Source: Acidobacteriota bacterium (lineage in GTDB: Bacteria; Acidobacteriota; Vicinamibacteria; Vicinamibacterales; SCN-69-37). From it: 64,000 nt of DNA. The position numbers and the translations under genes are program-made. The notes under the pieces are model-generated. The model ran no database searches. It saw only the letters and a list, made by a program, of their open reading frames with translations, and was not told the DNA's origin. Below are positions 56,661 to 64,000 of this stretch, in pieces. Location of the stretch: NCBI GenBank assembly GCA_947467605.1, contig CANIII010000008.1, positions 82,001 through 146,000 on the forward strand, in the 5' to 3' direction. Position 1 is the first letter of the stretch. Each line of letters begins with the position of its first letter.

Positions 56661-57788
56661 TCAGCGGTCCTTGCCGTCGGTCTTGCGCGGCTTCACCGCA
56701 TTCGACAGCGCGAGCCGGTTGTCGTGCGTGACGTAGCTGATCTGCAGGTTGTAGCCGTTCGGCGTTTGCGTGTGGTAGCTCTTGAATTGCGCGGTGTGAA
56801 TGTCATCGGCGACCCACGTGCCGTCCGGCGCCTGATGTTTGCTTGATGTATCGATTTGTGCGCGCAGGCCGCGCTTCTCGAGTTCAGCCTTCACGCCGTC
56901 GGTGTCCCACGGCGCGATGCCGAACGAGATGTGATCGATGCGCACGCCGTTCGTGCCCTTGCGGTAGTTCGGATCGAGCGGATTGCCGCCGCGAATGATG
57001 ATGTTGCCCACGTCCCCGATCAGCAGCTCGTTCTGACTGCCCTCGTCGTAGGTCGACGTCCAGCCCAGCAAGTTGCTGTAGAACGACGCGGTCTCCTTGT
57101 AGTTGGTCACCGAAAACGAGAAGTGATCCAGCCACACGGTCTTCCAACCTGTTGACTCGAACGGTGCCGCAACAGCGAGCTTCGCGGTGGACGCGATCTT
57201 GCGCGACTTGCTCAACCCGTTGCCGTTGCTGATCTGCAGATCAAACCCGTCCGGATCCTTCACATGGAAACTCTCAAAGCCTTTGCCATCGTTGTCGGCC
57301 ACAGGCGCGAGTCCGCGCTTCTTCAGTTCCGCTTCAACCATTGCGGCATTCCACTTGTCGATCACAAATCCAAATGACGTCACCGAGACGCGACTCGGCG
57401 CGTTGCCGCGCCCACTTCCCGCCATCGGTGCTTCGGCGGCTGCCGCTGTTGCCGGCGCCTTCTTGAAAATCGCCGAGCCCCACGTTCCCGTATCAAGCAC
57501 CGCCTGCTTGCCGTCGTCACTCCGCAGCGTCCAGCCCATTAGCGCGATGTAAAAGGCCGCTTCCTTCTGATAGTCCGCCGCCTGGAATGTGATCTGCTCG
57601 ACCGCGATCGTTTTCCATCCAGTCGGTGCAAACACAGGCGTGATGTCTGCCGTGTTGCACGCAGGAGCGCCGAGCGTCAACATGCACCGACCCTGCGCCA
57701 ACGCGGACGGCGCCACGGAGGCTCCGACCAGGATGACGACCAGTGCCGATCCGAACGAGCGCAACAGGTTGGCCAGTGGGTGTCTCAT
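56661..57788 (-). CDS. Secreted protein with two glyoxalase/VOC domains
   Basis: 375 residues: signal peptide (SALVVILVGASVAPSALA), then two similar VOC units. Unit 1 begins VEQITFQAADYQKEAAFYIA and ends ESFHVKDPDGFDLQISNGNG; unit 2 begins LDHFSFSVTNYKETASFYSN and ends KSYHTQTPNGYNLQISYVTH. VOC pairs make a metal site, but the classical glyoxalase I ligands are not all apparent (unit 1 has Gln where unit 2 has His). Exported VOC proteins have varied or unknown activities. Its stop lies just after the sigma/membrane-protein pair, read convergently. Confidence 0.85.
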   Translation of the reverse strand: MRHPLANLLRSFGSALVVILVGASVAPSALAQGRCMLTLGAPACNTADITPVFAPTGWKTIAVEQITFQAADYQKEAAFYIALMGWTLRSDDGKQAVLDTGTWGSAIFKKAPATAAAAEAPMAGSGRGNAPSRVSVTSFGFVIDKWNAAMVEAELKKRGLAPVADNDGKGFESFHVKDPDGFDLQISNGNGLSKSRKIASTAKLAVAAPFESTGWKTVWLDHFSFSVTNYKETASFYSNLLGWTSTYDEGSQNELLIGDVGNIIIRGGNPLDPNYRKGTNGVRIDHISFGIAPWDTDGVKAELEKRGLRAQIDTSSKHQAPDGTWVADDIHTAQFKSYHTQTPNGYNLQISYVTHDNRLALSNAVKPRKTDGKDR

Positions 57789-57824
57789 GGCCGGGAGGAT
57801 ACCAGAGTGCGTTAGGCTGTGCCT

Positions 57825-58814
57825 GTGAGTCTTACTCGTCGCGATTTCACTGGTCAGCTACTCCTCGCGAGCCTCGCGCCAATGTTCCTCGCGTCGCCGC
57901 AGTCTGGCCGCTCAGGCAATCCCATTGTGCCCGGCTGGTACGCCGATCCCGAAGCACGCATCTTTGAAGGCGAGTACTGGATCTTTCCCACGTACTCGGC
58001 GCCGTACAACGACCAACTCTTCTTTGACGCGTTCTCATCGAAGGACCTCGTGTCGTGGACGAAGCATCCGCGCATTCTCGATGTCGACCACATCACCTGG
58101 GCCAAGCGCGCGGTCTGGGCGCCGACGATCGTGCAGAAGGGTGAGTGGTACTACCTCTTGTTTGGCGCCAACGACATTCAGAACGATCCGCAGTTGGGTG
58201 GCCTCGGCGTCGCACGCGCAAAACATCCGGCCGGCCCGTTCGAAGACCATCTGGGCAAGCCGCTCGTCGACAAGTTTCACAACGGCGCGCAGCCGATCGA
58301 CCCGTTCGTCTTTGCGGATGACGACGGCACCCACTATTTGATCTACGGTGGATGGAAGCACTGCAACGTCGCGAAGCTCAACGCAGACTTCACGGGCCTT
58401 GTGCCGTTTGCCGACGGCAGCGCATTCAAGGAGATCACGCCCGAGGGGTATGTGGAAGGGTCGTGGATGTTCAAGAAGGACGGCAAGTACTACTTCATGT
58501 GGTCGGAAGGCGGATGGACGGGGCCGAACTACGCCGTGGCGTACGCGATCGGCACATCGCCGTTCGGGCCGTTTGTGCGCGCCGGAAAGATCCTTTCGCA
58601 GGACCCGAAGGTCGCCACCGGCGCCGGCCACCACTCGGTGCTGCGCGCACCCTCAGGCAAGTGGTACATCGTCTATCACCGGCGCCCGCTCGGCGAGACC
58701 GACCGTAATCATCGCGTCGTGTGCATCGATGAGATGCGATTCGACGCGAACGGCGCAATTCTGCCAGTGGTGATCACCATCGACGGCGTCGCGCCCGATC
58801 TGATTCGACCGTAA
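57825..58814 (+). CDS. Exported GH43-like glycoside hydrolase
   Basis: 329 residues from GTG 57825 (GTG 57819 is possible). The N-terminus MSLTRRDFTGQLLLASLAPM is a Tat-type signal. A five-bladed propeller of the GH43/GH117 kind follows: GWYADPEARIFEGEYWIFP with the general-base Asp, AVWAPTIVQKGEWYYLLFGA, GAQPIDPFVFADDDGTHYLI with the modulating Asp, and EGYVEGSWMFKKDGKYYFMW with the likely acid Glu. Probable substrate is an arabinan- or xylan-type glycan, not decidable here. No transporter or other carbohydrate gene is adjacent. Confidence 0.88.
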   Translation: MSLTRRDFTGQLLLASLAPMFLASPQSGRSGNPIVPGWYADPEARIFEGEYWIFPTYSAPYNDQLFFDAFSSKDLVSWTKHPRILDVDHITWAKRAVWAPTIVQKGEWYYLLFGANDIQNDPQLGGLGVARAKHPAGPFEDHLGKPLVDKFHNGAQPIDPFVFADDDGTHYLIYGGWKHCNVAKLNADFTGLVPFADGSAFKEITPEGYVEGSWMFKKDGKYYFMWSEGGWTGPNYAVAYAIGTSPFGPFVRAGKILSQDPKVATGAGHHSVLRAPSGKWYIVYHRRPLGETDRNHRVVCIDEMRFDANGAILPVVITIDGVAPDLIRP

Positions 58815-58816
58815 GG

Positions 58817-60577
58817 CTACGACACGCCAACCAGTGCATCGATCGTCGTCTGCGCCAGCGGGTGATAGCCGGGCCGAGCGATCGCGTAGATGCGCGCGGC
58901 CAATGCGTGGCCGCTCGGTGTGACCACGAGATCTCGGTAGATCGGCACAATGAATTTTCGTCGGCCGATCGAGACGAGGTAGCGCTCCATCGCGGCAAAC
59001 GCTGCCTCGTACTTCGTGGCAATCGCCAATCGAAACCACACATGTGCGATTTCCGCGTTCCGTGAACGTGTGAGATCGAAGCGTGTGTCGAGCTCGCTCA
59101 TCTGCGCCATCGGCAGGTTTCGCGGCAGCGCGTCGATGAAGTGCATCCACTCTTGCGTGGTCCACGCCGTGGCTTCGGTCGCGAGCGCCCGTTCATCGCC
59201 GCCGAGCCAGGCGCGCATCACTTCGGCCACGCACTCGAACGCATCAGACGTTGGCAAGACGGCGAAACTCGGGACGCCTTCGGAGTGCAGCCACTCGTGG
59301 ATCTCAGCGTCGCTGACGACACCCGGCTGTTGATCGAGCAATCGACATCGGAGAAATGAGAGACACTCCGCCGTCGTCGCACTCTGAAACGCGTGCTCAT
59401 CAAACCACGCGCGCAGGAACGCGTCGAACGCCGGCCGTCCCACCTTCGATTCAATCCACATCAGAAACAGCGCGCCCTGCTCATACGGCACGATCGAATA
59501 CGCATCGTCAGGATCGCGACCGGTGAGGTCTGGCTGGAGCGTGCGATCTCGGGCCACCGTGATGTTCGCCCGGGCCTCGGCCAGATCTTTGAGGGCGATC
59601 ACCGCGTCCATATCGGCGCGCCGTTTGCCGTACACAGACTCGATGATGCGTCGCTCGAGGTAGACCGTGAACCCTTCGTTCAGCCAGAAGTCGCCCCACG
59701 TCGCATTCGTCACGAGGTTGCCTGACCACGAATGCGCTAGTTCATGGGCCACGAGCGAGACGAGCGACTTGTCACCGGTGATGACCGTCGGCGTTGCGAA
59801 AGTGAGGCGCGGGTTCTCCATCCCGCCAAACGGGAACGACGGCGGCAGCACCAGGATGTCGTAGCGCCCCCAGCGATAGGGGCCATAGAGGGCCTCGGTC
59901 TCAACGATCATCGCTTCGGTATCTTCGAACTCGGCAGCGGCCGCATCGACGGTGACTGGCTCTGCCCAGATCCCGGTGCGCGCGCTCATCGGCCTGAATG
60001 TCAGGTCACCAACCGCGAGCGCGATCAGGTACGAGGGAATCGGCTGCGGCATGTGGAATGTGTAGACGCCGCGTTCGCGATCGCTCGCCGTCGCTTCTGC
60101 GCCCATCACGACCACGAGCCCTGGAGGCACGCTGATCGTCGCGTCGAATGTGGCCCGGACACTCGGTGTGTCCTGACACGGCAGAAACGAGCGCGCTTGA
60201 ATCGGCTCGGCCTGCGTGAACATGAAGGGGTGTGATCGACCGGCGGTCTGCTCCGGGGTCAACCACTGCAGGCCCTTCGCAAGGGACGACGTCGTGTAGC
60301 GGATCCGCACGCGATTGGCGCCCGTCGGCATCGCGATGCGAAGGGGTGAGCCGAACGCGGGATCGTCAGCGTCCAGCGAGAACGTCGTTGGCGCAAACGG
60401 GTGGGCGTCAGTCGATGTTTCCACACTGTGAATCTCAAGTGCGCGCGTATCCAGTGCAAGCTCGGTCGCCCAGGTGTCGCTGCGATCGAGATGCAGTTCA
60501 ACACTGCCGGCGAGCTGGTGCGCCTCGAAGTCGGCTGTCAGGTTGAGGATCAGATGGCGCGTGGTGAATCCGTTCAT
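58817..60577 (-). CDS. M1-family aminopeptidase (leukotriene-A4-hydrolase-like)
   Basis: 586 residues from ATG 60577. The M1 exopeptidase motif is FGGMENPRLTFA and the zinc motif VAHELAHSWSGNLV, with the downstream Glu in FWLNEGFTVYLERRI. FLPCQDTPSVRATFD and the C-terminal helical domain (YEAAFAAMERYLVSIGRRKF) follow the LTA4H/aminopeptidase B pattern. No signal peptide, so cytoplasmic. Upstream frame to 60721 overlaps the divergent gene and is not protein-like. Confidence 0.92.
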   Translation of the reverse strand: MNGFTTRHLILNLTADFEAHQLAGSVELHLDRSDTWATELALDTRALEIHSVETSTDAHPFAPTTFSLDADDPAFGSPLRIAMPTGANRVRIRYTTSSLAKGLQWLTPEQTAGRSHPFMFTQAEPIQARSFLPCQDTPSVRATFDATISVPPGLVVVMGAEATASDRERGVYTFHMPQPIPSYLIALAVGDLTFRPMSARTGIWAEPVTVDAAAAEFEDTEAMIVETEALYGPYRWGRYDILVLPPSFPFGGMENPRLTFATPTVITGDKSLVSLVAHELAHSWSGNLVTNATWGDFWLNEGFTVYLERRIIESVYGKRRADMDAVIALKDLAEARANITVARDRTLQPDLTGRDPDDAYSIVPYEQGALFLMWIESKVGRPAFDAFLRAWFDEHAFQSATTAECLSFLRCRLLDQQPGVVSDAEIHEWLHSEGVPSFAVLPTSDAFECVAEVMRAWLGGDERALATEATAWTTQEWMHFIDALPRNLPMAQMSELDTRFDLTRSRNAEIAHVWFRLAIATKYEAAFAAMERYLVSIGRRKFIVPIYRDLVVTPSGHALAARIYAIARPGYHPLAQTTIDALVGVS

Positions 60578-60624
60578 GCCGCCGCGAAGTGTATCGCCAA
60601 CATCGCTGCGATATGCTCGGGGCC

Positions 60625-61524
60625 ATGGCACATCGGCTCCTCGCCGTGCTTCTTTCCGTCGTCGCACTCTCGGCACAGCCGTACGGCCAGGTGGCTGGCG
60701 GTTCGACTGCGGGCGCCTCACCGATCTTTGTCCTTGAGGAGGATCGCATGTGGCCTGTGATGCAGGTCGATCACGGCAAGTTCCTTCCGGCGATCGACGG
60801 CAGTGCCGACGTCCTCGACCTTGTGAAGTTTGCTGACGCCGCGTACCGGAAGGGCAAGAAGTACGACGTGTTCTTCGGCGGCGCCGTCGCCGGTTCGGCG
60901 GTGGTAATTGGTGACAGCCGCAAGGCTGAATGCGCGCAGGCGCAGGGCCAGGTCAAGGTGTCGATTGCGGCGCCATTCAATCGCAGTCTTCGCGTGATCG
61001 TCACCGACATCATCACTGTGAAGCGGCCGCGATCACGCCGCGCGGCCACGCCGGACGAGCGCGCTCAGGCGATCCGCCTGGCGACGACGGCGTATCAGGC
61101 CAACGGGGTTGCCGCCGCGCTCGCCGCGAAGCTTCAGGTGGTGAATCTCACAGCGATCGAAGTCGACGTCAGCGCGAAGCCACTCCTTGTCGGCACGTTC
61201 GTGGTCAAGAAGACCACCGGCGTCGAGACCCGCGATCAGTTGTTTCTCATTGCGGAGGCTGGCGGAGATACCTTTCGTCAAGTGATCGCCAACTACGTAC
61301 ACACGTCAGCCGACAAGATCCTGGAAGGCAGTGACATTGATTGGGTCGGCGTGCAGGTGTATGCGGAGAAGTTGATCGACCACCTCGACCTCGACAACGA
61401 CGGGATTTCGGAGATCCTGACCGAGACGGCCGGACTCGAAGGCAACAACTACACGCTCTACAAGCGACTCGACAACCGTTGGACCGAGGCGATCAAGACC
61501 TCCCACTACCGCTGCGCGTTCTAG
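60625..61524 (+). CDS. Secreted protein of unknown function with an EF-hand-like loop
   Basis: 299 residues from ATG 60625 (ATG 60613 possible). Signal peptide MAHRLLAVLLSVVALSAQPY. Mixed alpha/beta mature part. Near the C-terminus DHLDLDNDGISEILTETAG reads as a calcium-binding DxDxDG loop of the kind found in repeat-domain secreted proteins. A single free Cys pair (AECAQAQG, HYRCAF). No family is recognised. Divergent from the aminopeptidase, with 47 bp between the starts, and read toward prfC. Confidence 0.75.
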   Translation: MAHRLLAVLLSVVALSAQPYGQVAGGSTAGASPIFVLEEDRMWPVMQVDHGKFLPAIDGSADVLDLVKFADAAYRKGKKYDVFFGGAVAGSAVVIGDSRKAECAQAQGQVKVSIAAPFNRSLRVIVTDIITVKRPRSRRAATPDERAQAIRLATTAYQANGVAAALAAKLQVVNLTAIEVDVSAKPLLVGTFVVKKTTGVETRDQLFLIAEAGGDTFRQVIANYVHTSADKILEGSDIDWVGVQVYAEKLIDHLDLDNDGISEILTETAGLEGNNYTLYKRLDNRWTEAIKTSHYRCAF

Positions 61525-61561
61525 CCGCCGCAGGGTCGGCAAGGTAAGATCAAGTGTTCAC

Positions 61562-63169
61562 ATGGTTGATGCCCAGCCCACCAGCGACGAACTCGCCGCC
61601 AAAGTAGCCCTGCGGCGTACGTTCGCGATCATTTCGCATCCAGACGCAGGCAAGACGACGCTGACTGAGAAGATCCTGCTGTACGCAGGTGCGATCGAAC
61701 TGGCCGGTGCGGTGCGTGGCCGGAAGTCGCGACGCCACGCGGTGTCTGACTGGATGGCGATGGAGCAGCAGCGCGGCATCTCGCTGACCTCCACGGCGCT
61801 GGAATTCGAAATCGAGGGCAAGCGCATCACGCTGCTCGACACGCCTGGCCACAAAGACTTCAGCGAAGACACGTATCGCTCGCTTGTCGCGGCCGATAGC
61901 GTCGTCATGGTGCTCGACTCAGCGAAGGGTGTCGAGGAACAGACGCGGAAACTGTTTGAAGTCTGTAAACGTCACCGCCTGCCGATTCTGACGTTCGTCA
62001 ACAAGTGCGATACCGACGGCCGTGATCCGCTCGAGCTGCTCGATGAAATCGAAAGTGTGCTCGGCATCGCCGCGGCGCCGCTCAACTGGCCGATCGGCCG
62101 CGGCCAACAGTTCCGCGGTGTGTACGACATCAACGAGCGCCAAGTGTTGCTGTACGAGCGGCACATGCAGGGCCAGCGCCGAGCGCCGGTCACGGTCTCG
62201 CACCATCGCGATCCGGAGCTGCAGGAACTCGCCGGCGAAAACGCCTATCGCGAGTTCATCGAAGGCATCGACCTCATCGCCAGCGCCGGCACGTTGTTCA
62301 ACCTGAACGAATACCTCGCGGGTCGGCAGACCGGCGTGTTCTTTGGCAGCGCACTCACCAACTTCGGCCTCGAGCCGTTTCTCGAAGGCCTGGTGCGCCT
62401 GGCACCGCCGCCGAGCGCGCGCATGACGAAAGACGGCGACGAGGAAATTGATCCAGCCTCGCCCGACTTCAGCGGTTTTGTCTTCAAGATCCAGGCAAAC
62501 ATGGATCCGCGCCACCGCGATCACGTCGCGTTCGTGCGCGTCTGCTCCGGCAGGCTCGTGAAAGACATGATCGTGACCAACACGCGGCTCAATGCGCCAG
62601 TGCGTGTGGCTCGTCCCTACAAGATCTTCGGCCGCGATCGTGAGACGTCCACCGAGGCCTACGCCGGTGACATCGTCGGCCTCGTGAACCCCGGCCGTTT
62701 TGCCATCGGCGATTCTCTCTATGTCGGTCGCCCGGTTGAGTTTCCGCTGGTGCCGCAATTCGCGGCTGAACATTTCGGTCGGCTGAAGCTCGAAGACCAG
62801 CGACACAAACAGTTTGACGACGGCGTGCGGCAGCTTGAGGAAGAGGGCCTGATGCAGGTGTTCCGCACTCGCCATGGCCGCGATCCGGTCGTTGGCGTTG
62901 TCGGTGCGCTGCAGTTTGACGTGATCGTGTCGCGCCTCGAGCACGAATATGGTGTCAAGAGCCGCATTGAGCCGATGAACTATCACGCCGCACGTTGGAT
63001 GGATCCCGGCAACACGGATATTCAGAAACTCGCAGGCCTCGGCGCCAACGTGCTCGACGTTGCCGACCGCCGCGGCCGCACGGTTTTGCTCTTCCCGACC
63101 GAATGGGCGCTGCAATACGCTGAACGCGAAAATCCGAAGGTGAAATTTCTGTCAGAGGTCGAGCGTTAG
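61562..63169 (+). CDS. prfC: Peptide chain release factor 3
   Basis: Translational GTPase that removes RF1/RF2 from the ribosome after termination. G1 SHPDAGKTTLTEK, switch region KSRRHAVSDWMAMEQQRGIS, G3 DTPGHKDFSED and G4 FVNKCDTDGRDP, followed by domain II and III sequence typical of RF3 (GVVGALQFDVIVSRLEHEYG). 535 residues, normal length. Its 3' end overlaps the convergent zinc-finger gene by 18 bases. Confidence 0.96.
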   Translation: MVDAQPTSDELAAKVALRRTFAIISHPDAGKTTLTEKILLYAGAIELAGAVRGRKSRRHAVSDWMAMEQQRGISLTSTALEFEIEGKRITLLDTPGHKDFSEDTYRSLVAADSVVMVLDSAKGVEEQTRKLFEVCKRHRLPILTFVNKCDTDGRDPLELLDEIESVLGIAAAPLNWPIGRGQQFRGVYDINERQVLLYERHMQGQRRAPVTVSHHRDPELQELAGENAYREFIEGIDLIASAGTLFNLNEYLAGRQTGVFFGSALTNFGLEPFLEGLVRLAPPPSARMTKDGDEEIDPASPDFSGFVFKIQANMDPRHRDHVAFVRVCSGRLVKDMIVTNTRLNAPVRVARPYKIFGRDRETSTEAYAGDIVGLVNPGRFAIGDSLYVGRPVEFPLVPQFAAEHFGRLKLEDQRHKQFDDGVRQLEEEGLMQVFRTRHGRDPVVGVVGALQFDVIVSRLEHEYGVKSRIEPMNYHAARWMDPGNTDIQKLAGLGANVLDVADRRGRTVLLFPTEWALQYAERENPKVKFLSEVER

Positions 63170-63679
63170 GTTCTCGAGATCTTCTTCGCTCAACGCGGGC
63201 GAAAAATGTTTCACCCGCGGACCAATCTCCGTCGTCTCGATGTAATCCTTCACACACTTCGCATGAATAAATCCCGACGGCACAAACCGGCCGTCGTCAT
63301 AGAACACAAGCGCGATGCGCCACGTGTCCTTCTCAATCAGTGTCTTGCACGCCCGACAGTTGGCACGGCCGGTCGGCGCTCGCTCCGCCGTGCTCACGCG
63401 CGGCAGACGTCGATGGGCGACGCCGAGTGCGGCTTCGTGTTCGAGTGTTGCGCTGTTGTCGATGGTCTCTGTGGTTTCGGCGAGGCCTTCGATGAAGGCC
63501 TCGGGCCGCCGATACGCGGCGCATGGCAGGTGAAACCAGTGCGTCATCAGTGCGCCGTCGCCGTCCGCGAACGGATTCGGCAATTGCTCGCCGAATCGGA
63601 GCTCGCCCGACGGGATCTTCTCTCCACAGCCACGGCACTTCGCCCGGCCACTCGATGCGCGTTCGATCAGATGGGGCAT
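63152..63679 (-). CDS. Tandem PARP-type zinc-finger protein
   Basis: 175 residues with two zf-PARP-like modules. Finger 1 (residues 6-60): ERASSGRAKCRGCGEKIPSG, with Cys15, Cys18, His50 and Cys53 (THWFHLPCAA). Finger 2 (100-146): ERAPTGRANCRACKTLIEKD, with Cys108, Cys111, His139 and Cys142 (FIHAKCVKDY). The CxxC-HxxC spacing and the GRAxCxxC start match the DNA-nick-sensing fingers of eukaryotic PARP-1. No catalytic domain is attached. DNA-break binding is a family inference. A signal peptide is absent. Confidence 0.8.
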   Translation of the reverse strand: MPHLIERASSGRAKCRGCGEKIPSGELRFGEQLPNPFADGDGALMTHWFHLPCAAYRRPEAFIEGLAETTETIDNSATLEHEAALGVAHRRLPRVSTAERAPTGRANCRACKTLIEKDTWRIALVFYDDGRFVPSGFIHAKCVKDYIETTEIGPRVKHFSPALSEEDLENLTLDL

Positions 63680-63718
63680 ATGCAGAAAATCTCTCGTTAA
63701 CCTTGCCCGGCGGGCTCG

Positions 63719-64000
63719 TCACCCCAATTTGGTCGGCTTCTGCACGTGGAACTGCGCGGCGTCCTGATAGGCCTTCGCGAGCGCGAGCAGTTCCATTTCC
63801 CTGAACGGGCGCGCGAAGAACGTGGCGTTGGTCGGCTGTCCGTTGTCGCTGAAGCCGTTGGGGATATTGATCGCCGGATAGCACGCGAGATTGGCCATCG
63901 TGGAGTGTCGCCCCGTCGGTGATGCATTGCCACCGCCGGCGCCGCCGCCCGCGCGACCGCCACGTCCGGCACCCGCCGCTGCCGCCGCCGGAGCGCCTGC
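63719..64000 (-). CDS. Amidase C-terminal part (5' end outside window)
   Basis: The frame enters from the right edge and stops at TGA 63719-63721. The last 60 residues carry amidase-signature-family C-terminal sequence: STMANLACYPAINIPNGFSD, GQPTNATFFARPFREMELL and LAKAYQDAAQFH. Before it, the first ~30 visible residues are a low-complexity Ala/Gly/Arg stretch (AGRGGRAGGGAGGG) unlike usual amidases, presumably a surface-loop insertion. The catalytic Ser-Ser-Lys region lies outside the window. Confidence 0.75.
   Translation of the reverse strand, partial: AGAPAAAAAGAGRGGRAGGGAGGGNASPTGRHSTMANLACYPAINIPNGFSDNGQPTNATFFARPFREMELLALAKAYQDAAQFHVQKPTKLG

Noticed and set aside
61919..63115. 398-codon minus-strand open frame
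   Set aside because: Lies entirely opposite prfC, which has clear GTPase motifs. The antisense translation has no family character; long shadow frames are normal at this GC.

Overview
This is a GC-rich (roughly 65% by eye) bacterial chromosome segment packed with ordinary housekeeping genes. The gene mix suggests an Acidobacteriota member, perhaps Vicinamibacteria-like: a membrane Ser/Thr kinase, a tagged surface protein with an exosortase, a giant NdvB-type cyclic glucan synthase, and M13 and M1 peptidases. That placement is inferred from gene content; no rRNA lies in the window. Three tRNA genes are present: Ser-UGA, Ser-GCU and Gln-CUG.

Layout. 1-5217 holds the leucine pathway (leuC partial, leuD, a convergent LysR regulator, then leuA-leuB), and LeuA lacks its regulatory domain. 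5224-10135 (minus) is an rsmI, TPR protein, glmU, glmS run for amino-sugar precursor supply. 10182-11913 holds an FmdB-type zinc ribbon, serS and, 10 bp later, tRNA-Ser(UGA). 12006-20222 is one 2738-residue cyclic beta-1,2-glucan synthase/phosphorylase gene. 20226-25836 holds a small zinc ribbon, heme A synthase, an M13 lipoprotein peptidase and two CNNM/CorC-like membrane proteins. 25837-29795 is an accessory strip of small genes, broken genes and gene stubs, ending at tRNA-Ser(GCU).

29918-33771 is an arsenic locus: arsR diverges from arsM-arsA-arsC across two identical dyad operators. The methyltransferase ArsM is fused to the metallochaperone ArsD, and no efflux permease gene is present. 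gltX follows directly. 35212-40808 holds a chlorite-dismutase-like protein, an HhH-GPD glycosylase, a membrane Ser/Thr kinase and a histidine-kinase-like protein with Asp at the phospho-His position. 40838-43057 is a GMC oxidoreductase with its small subunit. 43058-48698 (minus) is a dsbD, tlpA-like, ABC transporter operon. 48726-51236 is a beta-propeller membrane sensor.

The most unusual locus is 51500-54855. Three packed genes encode a surface protein with an IPTL/MPQW-type C-terminal sorting tag, an S-adenosylmethionine decarboxylase with its catalytic residues intact, and a 722-residue protein. That protein has two tandem exosortase-like modules (Cys-Arg-His with identical spacing in both) joined to a SAM-dependent methyltransferase domain. 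Together they look like a protein-sorting system coupled to AdoMet chemistry. 54822-64000 holds a conserved protein of unknown function with an internal repeat, an ECF sigma factor with a small membrane partner, a double-VOC protein, a GH43-like protein, an M1 aminopeptidase, a secreted protein, prfC, a tandem PARP-type zinc-finger protein and the end of an amidase.
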